Of a DNA stretch of 64,000 nt, positions 9,661-20,536 are shown piece after piece. This DNA is from Erinaceus europaeus (lineage: Eukaryota > Chordata > Mammalia > Eulipotyphla > Erinaceidae), in assembly GCF_950295315.1 (NCBI RefSeq), contig NC_080180.1, positions 67,133,871-67,197,870 on the forward strand. Direction: 5' to 3'. The translations under genes and the position numbers were made by a program. A model generated the notes under the pieces. The model saw only the letters and a list, made by a program, of their open reading frames with translations. It was not told where the DNA came from and made no database searches. Within the stretch, counting starts at the first letter, position 1. Every line of letters starts with the position of its first letter.

Positions 9661-12094
9661 AGTTTAAGAGCTGCTTACTTGTGTGAGAGGCAGGTTCCAG
9701 AACATTGCCCAAGGCTGGCATCCGGTGCTGGGCATCGATTCTGACCTCTAGCCCCTGTGCCCTGTCACTGTGCTATCCAGAGACATGAACTCATCCTGCC
9801 AGACAGCTGCTCACACGGGATCATTGCCGTGTGGCCACAGAGACACCGAAGCCAGATTCATGCCCTAGTCCACCTCAGGGCTCTGCAGTGTCAGTTGTGC
9901 CCATGTCTCCGTGGGTGAGGCTGGGCCCAAGAGGGTGCAGGTTTAACCCACTCCCTACTGCTGTAGTAAAAGATGGTGGCGCTCACAGGACAAACCTGCC
10001 TGTGTCTCAGAAAACAAAGAACTCTGATTCAATGGGTGAATCAGAGTGTGACGGGAGGGAGGGGTCTGTGCAGGGCTGGCGGGCATGCCCTGCTCCCACT
10101 ATAGCATGCATGAGGTTTTTCCCAGAAGAAGACATCTCTTGTTTTTGTCTTATTTATTCATTTATGTATTTATTTTTGTCCTGTGGGTAACAGGGATAGT
10201 CTTGTAGCTGGTGAGAGTTCTCTAAACACGGGTTCAGGCCCCAGGAGGTGATCAAAAAATCTCAGCCCTGAATCCCCAGCACTCTGCATGTCAGAGTGAC
10301 GCGCCAGTTTTCTCCCTCTCTCACTAACAAATCTTTCACTGAAGCTCTGACGGAGCTGGGGCCAAAGGACCAGAAGGGTCAAAGACTTTGTGAGGACCAA
10401 AGGACAGACTGGTGGGCTGTACCCTGCTCCCTGTCCCTGAGATGCAGCTGAAAGGAATTAGTCCTGGGATCTTGTTTACACAAACTCCTGGCTGGGCTTC
10501 CAGCAGCCACACCCAGGGAAGGTCTGGAGGCTGGTCATCTGCTGGGAAAATGGCCTCTGGGCTGGAAAAGCAGTGAGGAGGAGGCTCAAGGAGGGTCGTT
10601 CCTGTCCCCTCATTCTAGAAATCCTAAAACCAAGTCGAGCTTATCTTCAGGACAAGCTGCTAAGGAGACAGTGAACTCATTAAATTGAACTCGTTAAATT
10701 GCTTCCTTGCACTTTGTTGGTGTCTGAGGAAAATACATAAATACGTGATGCTTATTAGCCTTCACTGAGGTCCCAAAGGCCCATCTCTTGGACTGGCAGG
10801 TCCACGCCAAGGAGGGGGCTGCGGACACACAAGCATGCCAGCTTCCCTTGGCAAACGTCAGGGAAAATGTGTCCTCACAGCCATTGTTCCCAAGACTGTG
10901 GAATGACTACAGTCTCAGATTTTTGTAAGCGACTTGGCTGCTTTGCCTTTGGGCACCAGGCACCCAGCCCAGCCAGAGAGGGAGGGTCAGCGAGTGGACC
11001 CTCTGAGCCAGCAGGCCAGACAACACTGGAGAAGAATATTTACTTTACAAGAGTGGAAAGTTCCTTTTTTAGGATTGGGGAAAGGGATCATGGAATTTTA
11101 CACTTGAAGCACAGAGAGGTTTTGTGCTCCTGCAGGCGGGCAGAGCACATGGAAATCTCATCAGCTCCGCTCTGCTTCCCTGTCTGCAACAACTTCTTCA
11201 TGAAACAATCACTGAGAAGAGGAACTGTCGACTGCCAGCAGAGCGACCAACCAGGAGATTTTAGGTTGAACACGTTTGATGACAAGTTTGATTTGGGTTC
11301 AGATTCTTAAGCCTGGAAGAATATCAGCCAGAAATTCTGTCTGGTTTATGGAGAAGACTCCAGTGGAGTCTGAAGGTGAGACCAGAAGGCCACGGAACAG
11401 CACTGGCAGTAAAGGCTTGGTGAGAAACAGCAAAGCAACTTGTGAAGTATATTAAAAGGATTCGGGTCTGTGGCCTGGGTTTTAACCCTGATTTTGCTGG
11501 CCTTGAACTGAGTCACTCAGGAAGTGAGCACCTTCCGTTTACTCATCACATCTGAAAAGGGGCACACGGGTTGCCAGCAGGGACCACAGGCGTGTGGGGC
11601 ATGTGGCTGCTGAAAGAACACTAGCACGGCGGACAGGAAGAGAGCTCCCAGCACTGGGCCACGGGGCTCGCTGCATGAGGGCCCAGTGCAGGTCCTGTCA
11701 GGACATCTACCGGTTCGTTTTCTCCTCAAGAATCTGCTTAGGTTCAGCACAGCACCACCTTACAGGCACTAGGTCCATGTGACCTAGCAGCCCTGCTGGT
11801 GTAGGTGCTCTCACATCCCGAGCCCAGCTCAGGAGAGTTTCTCCGTGATCTTTGGCTGTCTTCTCGCTTCACCCTTGGGCTCAGGTTCTGGGGGAAGAGA
11901 GACTACAGGCCACCCCACACCACTTGCTACTCACCCATCTATGTGGGGTTTCATGGACAAGAACTGGGTTTGTGCAAGACACTCCAGCCTCCAGCTAGCA
12001 CCTCCCCTTCCAGGACGTTCCCATTTCTGAATTTGCTCACAATCAATCACAATTATTTATAGTGAGGTCTGGGTAAAGATTTAAAGTTGAATGT
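9661..12094. other. AFG2A-FGF2 interval, unassigned; possible old repeat pieces
   Basis: No exon was recognised, in particular none of NUDT6 (no Nudix box GxxxxxExxxxxxxREUxEExGU seen by eye on the plus strand). 10,215-10,345 looks like a decayed tRNA-SINE. The 147-codon open frame at 10,867-11,310 (plus) has no family resemblance and no splice context. 10,640-10,760 is a short AT-richer patch of unknown nature. Confidence 0.4.
11464..11570 (+). mobile_element. Probable MIR fragment
   Basis: GTGGCCTGGGTTTTAACCCT, followed by TGAACTGAGTCACTCAGG and CCTTCCGTTTACTCATC, follows the order of the MIR core (CTGGGTTCGAATCC, then TGTGTGACC, then TTTCCTCATCTG). It is diverged, as expected of this old mammalian family. 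Confidence 0.5.
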
Positions 12095-12390
12095 AAAGAA
12101 ACTGTAATGCCTGAGGCTTCAAAGTCCCAGGTTTAATCTCCAGCACCACCAGCTGATTAGTGCTCTGATAATAATAATAATTTGATGTAGAAAGATGCTA
12201 TTTTCAGAAGCACCTGTTAGCCCCATCAGAACATTGCTCTGTTAGAAAAGCCCTAGTGTCCACCCCCCAAGCCCAGCCCCCCAGAGCCCTGCTCCATTCT
12301 GGCTTGTGGTGGTGCTAGGGATTGAACCTGGAACCTCAGAGCCTCAGGCAGGAGTCTTTCTGCAGAAGCACTGTACTGTCTCCCAACCCC
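12095..12390. mobile_element. Two old tRNA-SINE fragments
   Basis: 12,095-12,180 (plus) has TGCCTGAGGCTTCAAAGTCC and CAGGTTTAATCTCCAGCACC. 12,290-12,390 (minus sense) has GTGGTGCTAGGGATTGAACC and CAGAGCCTCAGGCAGGAGTC. They are head regions of one diverged family in opposite orientations; similar pieces lie at 27,650 and 42,870. Confidence 0.6.
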
Positions 12391-12759
12391 TCCCAATACT
12401 CTTTCACACAAGACTCTGGTTTCCACAGACACACAACTGACAGAAACATTGAGAAGGGGAGCCAGGAGATGATCCCAAGACTCATCACTGCATTCACAAG
12501 ATGGCCTGTGGTGACCGGCAGCAGGTCTGACCGTACAGATCATGGCCCCAACTACTGCCCCACCAAGTGCCTGGCCTCGAGGTCTGGGTGCCAGTGGCAC
12601 TGGCACCAGGGAAGCAAGGCTTGTTGCTTCCTAAAGATTTCACCCTGGGGGTGGGAGAGAACAAAAGAGCCGACCTGCCCACCTCTGTGTTGCCAGCCAT
12701 TTCTCTCACGCCTACCCTGTCCAAGACCCCTCCTCACAAAAGAAACAGTTCTCAAGAAA

Positions 12760-15700
12760 GCACATGCTTGAACTAACCCATTTTATTCACACAACACATG
12801 AAAGGCAGGTTCATTTTTACTTAAAATATCAGCACACGGAACAAGTCAAACCCCAAGCTTACTGTGTCTGATTATCCACACAGCACAGATCAGTGTGGAC
12901 GTTAGAAGCAGCACTTTGGTGACTAAACAGACACTCGCTCCTGTAGCAGCATCTGTGGGAGTCCTCTGTTTGCTTGTCAACCATTAACTAGCAGCAACTT
13001 TAAATCACACAAGTTCAGTAGATGCTTCTTTCATACAGAATCTGTCACATCAGCCCAACAAAACCTGCCTCCTTCCCAAAAGGTGGGAAAGATTGCTAAG
13101 ATCACCAAGGAAGAGGGCAGGAGGGAGCAGGAACATGCAAGCGTGTGCGTGTCGGAACAGTTCCTGGTGCCGCCTCGTGTCTGTGTCCGAGGGCCCTGCC
13201 AGCCCAGGACCTGACCAGCCTGCCTGCGGCAAACACATGGACGCTCCAGGAGGCCCGCATGAGTCTGGAGGAACCATCAGTGCAGCTCACACACTTCTGA
13301 CTGAGTTGGAAAATGCTGCCTTCTCGCTCTGTGGCTGAGCACAGGCCACTTGTTGGAGAACAAGTGAGGGAACTTGACAGGACCACTTCAGGGCTGACAC
13401 ACCGGGAAGCCGGCGGTTTGTTCCGTCAGTGTAGACAGCCGGGACAAGCACACCGCCCTCTGCACAGGGCTCAGGGTGAGAATCCCGGGTGCAAAGCTAG
13501 CACCCCGGTCACTCTGGATGTGGCTCTGCTGGGACCAAATGGGAAGAATGCAAGTTCTTGACCCGAGCGTGGAGACCAACCTAAGTGAACTTGGAGGTAA
13601 GTCAGCCACAGCGTGTGGTGGTGTCAGCCTCCCTTCAGGGAAGTTCATCTGATATTTATCTCACTAAACCGAGAGAATGTCTAATGAAGCCCAGGCTGGA
13701 GGTGACCCTGGGACAGCGCCCGGCCCCTCAAGACAGGAAGAGGGAAAGGAGATGCAAGGGCTCCGAGTCTCTGACCTGACAGCAACTGGATGGAGAACCA
13801 GAAACCAGCCTTACCATCTATCTGATCAGCAGCCCAAGGGTCAAGCCCACCTGTCCTGACCACCCATGGACTGGGCCTGAAGGGCCACAGCCGTCTGCCC
13901 CGACTCTTAGCACCCACACCAGGCAGCTCCTTCAACTGCAGGGAGGTGCACCTGGAAGCTGGACCAAAGCACCCTCTGCACAGCTGGTCCAGCTCCTGGT
14001 GGGCAGGTGGCACTGACCAGGCATCTGGGCACTGACCAAGCAAGTGGGCTCTGACCAGGCAGGCAGACAGACACTGACCAGGCAGGCAGGCCCTAAGAAG
14101 GCAGATGGGCACTCACCAGGCAGGCGGGCCCTGACCAGCCAGTCACGGAGTCTGAAGTGTAGGAACTGTGCAAGGCTGAAAGTCACCGGGCAGGCTGTGA
14201 CAGACGGGTCCTGGGGCCACGTCTGCTGGAGGGCTTGGGTCGCTGCAGCTGTGGAGGTCTCAGGGCAGAGCGTCTGGTGCAGGGAGTCTTCCCCTCAGGC
14301 CTGCACCCGGGGCAGGGGCGAGGGCCGCACAGGGGTACAGGTGCCCCTGCCCTGTGGCCTGAGCCTGGTGGCTCGCAGCACGTCCTTGTGTGGCCTTCTT
14401 CCTCAGAGCAGACGAAGCAGCCCCGAACAGCAGGGCACAGGAGGGTGGGCGCCTGCCCCGAGGATGCATCCCCAGTGCCCAGAGCAGCCTCAGAGATGAG
14501 GCTTGTGAGGTGAGAAGCAGAGCCCCCCTCGGTAAGGACACCTGGAGGTAGGGGGTGGGGAGCAGAAGCCCCCGGGGGGTGGGGGGCGAGGATGGATGGA
14601 GAGTGCGCGTGGGGCCGGGCCGGGTGGCCAGACTCTGGCTTGGGCGGCACCGGAGCCAGGCCTCTGCTTCGTCTGCGTGTCGCCACCCCAGACAGGTGTA
14701 GCGGCTCCAGGGAGGGCACCGGAGACAGGCCTGAGGTCCAGGCTGAGCTGGTCCGCCGGGGGCCCCTTGGGGGATGTGCCAGGTTCCTGGCCACATGGAG
14801 CTGGGCTCTGAGGAGAATGAACCGGGTGACGTGGCCCCCAAACGGCCTCATGTCAGCCACCATCCCGGCAGCTTCGGTGACAAATGTGTGGCAGCCTGAC
14901 ACTCTGAGTTGCGCCTGGAGTTGCTTTCTGCTGCCTGGAGACTAATAAGGCTCCTGGGCCTCTCTGTCTTGGTCATGGGGTCTCGAAGGTGGAGCCAGGG
15001 CTGCCGGAGGCTCACAGTGCCCACCATGTCTCTCTCCCTCTCCCTCTCCCACCCCCTCAGGACACAGACTCTCCGGAAAGCTGCAAAGTGCCCAGGTACC
15101 GGATGGGGTGCTGTCCTTGGGCCCCCAGCCCTTGTCTGGACAGGGAGGTGGCTGTGACTCACTGTCTCCCCGAGGGTAGCCCAGCGGCGCCGATGGACAC
15201 CGGCCTCGCAGAGCCAGGGGCTGGCGAGTCTCCCTGCCGGCAGGGCGTGGCCCGTAAACACCGGGAGGGAGGAGCCCACCTGGGGGGCTGGGGGTGCTCA
15301 GAGAGCAGTGACACGCCCCCCAGAACCGTGCGTGTCACTGAACCGCAGACACGGGAGACCCAGCTCTGCTGCGTCACGAGCCCGGTGGGGCCTTGCCAGG
15401 CCTGGGGGTGGGCGCTGGGGACGGCCCCGGTCTTCGGAGTCACTTCTCAGGAAAGAAGGACTTGAGTTGGCCCCGTGCTCCCGCCAGCAGGCCACAGGGA
15501 GGTGTTGCCGTCAGGAGTGTGGGCTGTGCCCTGGCTGCCATCCCCTCACCACTCACCCCTCACCCCTGGAGGCAACCCCGGGCCGAGGCAGTGGGTGCTT
15601 CTGTCCGTCTGCTGGGGGTGGCGGCCTGAGCTCAGCTGCCGCCGGGGACGTGGGGCGGGGGGACATCTGGCACGGCCCACCACATGGACACACACCTGCG

Positions 15701-15952
15701 TGCGTGTGTGCGTGAGCGAGTGTGAGGAGACAGACGCACGCTCACAGGTCCCTCGCCGGGGACACTACATCACTGGGGCCGCACAGATGCGGCTGCCCGG
15801 CAGTGGGGAGGGCGGCAGCACCCCAGCTGCCCGCAGGGGCCGGAGACGGCCAGTAGAGCCACCGAGGGAGGCCGCACACACTCTGGGCCCCATGGTGCTG
15901 CGTGACAGAAGCCGTCGGTGTGCTGGGCCGCGTGATGGGCAGATGCCGGGCC
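12760..15952 (-). other. Candidate FGF2 3' UTR
   Basis: Downstream of the FGF2 stop on the minus strand. An AATAAA signal lies at 12,787-12,782 and is followed in the minus direction by a U/GU-rich stretch (GAGAACTGTTTCTTTTGTGA), a credible cleavage region. 12,780-13,050 is distinctly AT-richer than its surroundings, as a conserved 3' UTR segment would be. FGF2 has a long 3' UTR with several poly(A) sites in other mammals. The exact extent is inferred; transcript data are needed to confirm it. Confidence 0.4.
14005..14145 (+). repeat. Degenerate short tandem repeat
   Basis: About six imperfect copies of a 20-26 bp unit around CTGACCAGGCAGGCGGGC. It lies within the candidate FGF2 3' UTR. Confidence 0.7.
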
Positions 15953-16138
15953 TCAACTCTTGGCAGACATGGGGAGGAAGAGGATGGCCTTCTGGCCAGG
16001 GCCAGTGCGTGGCCCCAGCTTGTACTGGCCGGTGCGCTTGAGCGCCACGTACCAGCCTGAGTACTTGCGAGAGCGGTAGGTGTTGTAGTTGTTGGCCTCC
16101 AGCCGCTCCAGGAAGAAGCACTCATCCGTGACAAGCTT
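15953..16138 (-). CDS. FGF2: FGF2 coding exon 3 (C-terminus and stop)
   Basis: This is a 186-nt minus-strand exon after a CTCCTGTCTCGCAG acceptor. It encodes 61 residues ending [16 protein letters not shown] and TGA (15,955-15,953), the exact length of human FGF2 exon 3. ALKRTGQYK, the core of the heparin and phosphoinositide binding surface, is intact. Differences seen include FFF to FFL, YTSW to YSGW and LGSK to LGPR. Most notably the exon begins K-L-V-T-D-E where mammalian FGF2 has K-C-V-T-D-E. FGF2 is a heparin-binding mitogen acting through FGF receptors after unconventional secretion, with nuclear high-molecular-weight forms. Confidence 0.97.
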   Translation of the reverse strand, partial: KLVTDECFFLERLEANNYNTYRSRKYSGWYVALKRTGQYKLGPRTGPGQKAILFLPMSAKS

Positions 16139-16289
16139 CTGCGAGACAGGAGCACCGGACTGAGACCCCGTGCCACGGAGTGCGCAGAGGGACGGGGCAG
16201 CAGGGACCGACCATGAAGGGACGGGGCACGCTGCAGGGCTGGGCCTCAGCCACCGAGAGTGCTCCAGGGGGAGGGCACCCACGGGGACA

Positions 16290-16405
16290 GGAAGGACACA
16301 GAGGGGACAGGAGAGAACAGAAGGAACAAGAAGGGCAAAAGTGGGACAGGAAGGAGACAGAAGGGACAGGAAGGGCACAGAGAGGACAGGAAGGGCAAGG
16401 TGAAG
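16290..16405 (+). repeat. Purine-rich GGACAGGAAGG tandem repeat, FGF2 intron 2
   Basis: Imperfect repeats of GGGACAGGAAGGGCACAGA, about 16-20 bp each, about 150 bp upstream (minus sense) of FGF2 exon 3. Confidence 0.75.
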
Positions 16406-16731
16406 CCCAGTGTGGACAGGGACCAGCTTGGCCACCTGCTCCAGAGTCACAGAGATGCAGGAGTGAGTGTGTGGTGACGGCTCTGTCCCAGTGTGTCCCC
16501 ACCTCTCAGGAAAGCAGGGCCCAGCCACTGGAGCCCGTCACCGGGCAGCACCCTAAACCAGCAAGGACAGTGGGAGACAGGCATGAAGGGGGCCTGGAGC
16601 TCCACGGTGACAGCACAGGCCAGCAAGTGCCTGCCAGGGCTCAGTTGGTACCGGCCCGCCAGTGACCCCAGGGGACAGTGTCGCCCAGGGAATAGCCAGC
16701 ATTGGCTCGTCAGTGTCCATATGGGGGGGGA
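16406..16731. other. FGF2 intron 2, unique sequence
   Basis: Short non-repetitive intronic piece between two tandem arrays. Nothing else was recognised. Confidence 0.5.
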
Positions 16732-18535
16732 GGCCCCAGCACCCTGTCAGCTGAGGGGGAGAGGCCCCAGCACCCTGTCAGCTGAGGGGGAGAGGCCCCA
16801 GCACCCTGTCAGCTGAGGGGGGGAGATCCCAGCACCCTGTCAGCTGAGGGAGAGAGACCCCAGCACCCTGTCAGCTGAGGGGGAGAGACCCCAGCACCCT
16901 GTCAGCTGAGGGGGAGAGACCCCAGCACCCTGTCAGCTGAGGGGGAGAGAACCCAGCACCCTGTCAGCTGAGCGGGGAGAGACCCAGCACCCTGTCAGCT
17001 GAGCGGGGAGAGACTCAGCACCCTGTCAGCTGAGGGGGAGAGGCCCCAGCACCCTGTCAGCTGAGGGGGAGAGGCCCCAGCACCCTGTCAGCTGAGGGGG
17101 AGAGACCCCAGCACCCTGTCAGCTGAGGGGGAGAGACCCCAGCACCCTGTCAGCTGAGGGGGAGAGACCCCAGCACCCTGTCAGCTGAGGGGGAGAGACC
17201 CCAGCACCCTGTCAGCTGAGGGGGAGAGAACCCAGCACCCTGTCAGCTGAGCGGGGAGAGACCCAGCACCCTGTCAGCTGAGCGGGGAGAGACTCAGCAC
17301 CCTGTCAGCTGAGGGGGGAGAGACCCCAGCACCCTGTCAGCTGAGGGGGGAGAGGCCCCAGCACCATGTCAGCTGAGGGGGAGAGGCCCCAGCACCCTGT
17401 CAGCTGAGGGGGGGAAGAGACCCCAGCACCCTGTCAGCTGAGGGGGGGAGATCCCAGCACCCTGTCAGCTGAGGGGGAGAGGCCCCAGCACCCTGTCAGC
17501 TGAGCGGGGAGAGACCCAGCACCCTGTCAGCTGAGGGGGGGAGATCCCAGCACCCTGTCAGCTGAGGGGGAGAGGCCCCAGCACCCTGTCAGCTGAGGGG
17601 TGGAGATCCCAGCACCCTGTCAGCTGAGGAGGGAGAGACCCCAGCACCCTGTCAGCTGAGGGGGAGAGACCCCAGCACCCTGTCAGCTGAGGGGGAGAGA
17701 ACCTAGCACCCTGTCAGCTGAGGGGGAGAGAACCCAGCACCCTGTCAGCTGAGGGGGGAGAGGCCCCAGCACCCTGTCAGCTGAGGGGGGAGAGGCCCCA
17801 GCACCCTGTCAGTTGAAGGGGGAGAGGCCCCAGCACCCTGTCAGCTGAGGGGGGAGAGGCCCCAGCACCCTGTCAGCTGAGGGGGGAGATCCCAGCACCC
17901 TGTTAGCTGAGGGGGAGAGATTCCAGCACCCTGTCAGCTGAGGGGGGAGAGGCCCCAACACCCTGTCAGCTGAGGGGGGAGATCCCAGCACCCTGTCAGC
18001 TGAGGGGGAGAGACCCCAGCACCCTGTCAGCTGAGGGGGAGAGAACCCAGCACCCTGTCAGCTGAGGGGGGGGAGATCCCAGCAGCCTGTCAGCTGAGGG
18101 GGAGAGAACCCAGCACCCTGTCAGCTGAGGGGGAGAGACCCCAGCACCCTGTCAGCTGAGGGGGAGAGACCCCAGCACCCTGTCAGCTGAGGGGGGGAGA
18201 TCCCAGCACCCTGTCAGCTGAGGGGGAGAGATCCCAGCACCATGTCAGCTGAGGGGGGAGAGAACCCAGCACCCTGTCAGCTGAGGGGGAAAGGCCCCAG
18301 CACCCTGTCAGCTGAGGGGGAGAGGCCCCAGCACCCTGTCAGCTGAGCGGGGAGAGACCCAGCATCCTGTCAGCTGAGGGGGGGAGATCCCAGCACCCTG
18401 TCAGCTGAGGTGGAGAGGCCCCAGCACCCTGTCAGCTGAGGGGGAGAGATCCCAGCACCCTGTTAGCTGAGGGGGGAGAGACCCAGCACCCTGTCAGCTG
18501 AGGGGGGGAGATCCCAGCACCCTGTCAGCTGGGTG
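16732..18535 (+). repeat. 1.8-kb minisatellite, about 31-bp unit, FGF2 intron 2
   Basis: About 59 copies of a 30-33 bp unit containing CAGCACCCTGTCAGCTGAGG followed by GGGAGAGGCCC or GGGAGATCC. Copy variants (GAGAGAACC, GAGCGGGGAGAGA) recur in blocks, for example 16,830-17,010 and 17,090-17,290 share a variant order, so larger segments have been duplicated. Confidence 0.96.
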
Positions 18536-19419
18536 GGGGTGAGGAAGCTACTCAGCAAAGCTCCCTGCCCTCAGCCCCTCTGGGCTCCCCCCTCGGGCAG
18601 CCCCCGTCCTCCCTCTGCCCTGGAGCAGCCCCTCCCTCCTCGCCCCTGCCCAGGCCGCACAGCCAGTCTGCAGACGGGTGGGCATCCCTCACCCCCGGCT
18701 TTTCTGGTACAGAACTGTGATTTAGCAGTTTTGGCAAACAAGGGAGCTTGCGTGACATGAAGCCAAGAATGCTCTGCTTGCACCACTTCTGAGAATGGAA
18801 AACAGACGAGGCGTGTGGGGGGGCTGCCTTCCCTCGAGCAGAAGCACAGGAGCACCACTGGGGAGGACGGTCCCGGGAAGCTCGGCCCTCGGCTACCTCC
18901 TTTGGCCGCCTCTGCCCCGGCGTGGCCTTGCTGCCGGACAGTTTAATAACGGCCGTCAGTCTGGGGGAGCGGAGCCTCAGAGACCCCTGGGGAAGCTTGT
19001 ACTGCAATGTCTCTCTCTGTCTCTCTGACCCGAGATGTGAGATCCTGCGAGTGAGAGATCCAGGTACACACACACACAAACAAGACAGCCACTTCCCCTG
19101 CGTCTGAGCTCAGAAAGCGACTTTCACGGGGACAGGGGCTCCCTCCCTCCATGCAGAGACGAGGTGCTCCCCGGAGTGGACGCTGCTCCCCCACAGAGCT
19201 CAGCCAGTCTGACGGCATGTCCAGGGCATGTGCCTGGAGGGACAGCAGCAGTGAGGACACAGAGGGCCCAGCGTTGGCTGGGGAGGGGCCGTCTGCCTCT
19301 TGCCTGTGGTGCGTCAACCGCCCTCCTGGAAGCCTCTGGGCAGGCTCAGCACGGCCGGCCCGGCCCACCCACCCCCAGCCCCACGCAGACTCTGCCATCC
19401 AGGCAGAGGGTCCACTCAC
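18536..19419. other. FGF2 intron 2 remainder
   Basis: Unique intronic sequence adjoining exon 2. No exon or repeat was recognised apart from a short (CA)n at about 19,066. Confidence 0.5.
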
Positions 19420-19523
19420 CGAGGCCAGCAGCCGGCCATCCTCCTTCATGGCCAGGTAGCGGTCAGCGCACAGACCCTTGATGGACACGACACCCCTCTC
19501 CTCAGCCTGCAGCTGCAGCTTCA
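19420..19523 (-). CDS. FGF2: FGF2 coding exon 2
   Basis: This is a 104-nt minus-strand exon, the standard size of FGF2 exon 2, with a CTTTGTAG acceptor (19,524-19,526 is TAG) and a GTGAGTGG donor. With one base from exon 1 it reads V, then KLQLQAEERGVVSIKGLCAD and RYLAMKEDGRLLAS. Human FGF2 differs at only a few positions (GVCANRY to GLCADRY). It encodes the early beta-trefoil strands. The cysteine in GLC and the following Arg-Tyr are kept. A 28-bp minisatellite starts about 60 bp beyond its acceptor. Confidence 0.97.
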
Positions 19524-19579
19524 CTACAAAGAACGGCTGTCAGCCTGGCCGGGGAGACCCTTGAAAACAGACCCTGAGC

Positions 19580-20275
19580 GGACTGCCCTAGACAGTGGGA
19601 CCTGGGGGGACAGCCCTGGACAGCGGGACCTGGGGGGACAGCCCTGGACAGCGGGACCTGGGGGGACAGCTCTGGACAGCAGGACCTGAGGGGACAGCTC
19701 TGGACAGCAGGACCTGGGGGGACAGCCCTGGACAGCAGGACCTGGGGGGACAGCCCTGGACAGTGGGACGTGGGGGACAGCAGGTCCTGGGGGACAGCCC
19801 TGGACATCAGATGCTGAGGGGACAGCCCTGGACAGCAGGACCTGGGGGGACAGCTCTGGACAGCAGGACCTGAGGGGACAGCCCTGGACAGCAGATCTTG
19901 GGGGGTCAGCCCTGGACAGTGGGACCTGAGGGGACAGCCCTGGACAGCAGATCCTGAGGAGACAGCCCTGAACAGCAGGACCTGGGGGGACAGCCCTGGA
20001 CAGCAGAGGCTGAGGGGGGTCAGCAGATACTGGCGGGTCAGCCTTGGACAGCAGATACTGGGGGGTCAGCCCTGGACAGCAGGACCTGAGGGGACAGCAG
20101 ATCCTGGGGGGACAGCTCTGGACAGGGGACAGGGGGACCTGAGGGGACAGCCCTGGACAGGGGGACCTGAGGGGACAGCCCTGGACAGCAGATCCTGAGG
20201 GGACAGCCCTGGACAGCAGGACCTGAGGGGACAGCCCTGGACAGCAGATCCTGAGGGGACAGCTCTGGACAGTCG
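19580..20275 (+). repeat. 28-bp minisatellite, FGF2 intron 1
   Basis: About 25 copies of a 28-bp unit containing GGGGGGACAGCCCTGGACAG. Variants alternate CAGGACCTG, CAGATCCTG and CGGGACCTG. It produces long artefactual frames in both directions. Confidence 0.96.
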
Positions 20276-20478
20276 TGTCCCAGGACATGGGATGCCCCCC
20301 ACCTGGGGAAGAATCTTGGGGAGAGAACAGGAGCACAGCTTCCAGGAGTCACTTCTTGGCAGCAGGGCCCCCCATTCCATGGGGTCCCTCTCCCTGCCAC
20401 TCCCCTTCCAGAAACCCCTTCCTCCAGCCCCCCTCTCCTGGGTCCCATCTCCTCCATAGGCCCCCTCCCCAGAGCATC

Positions 20479-20536
<58 letters not shown>

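Noticed and set aside
10867..11310. 147-codon plus-strand frame as a possible NUDT6 remnant
   Set aside because: It has no Nudix box, no similarity to NUDT6 and no splice sites; kept only as unassigned DNA.
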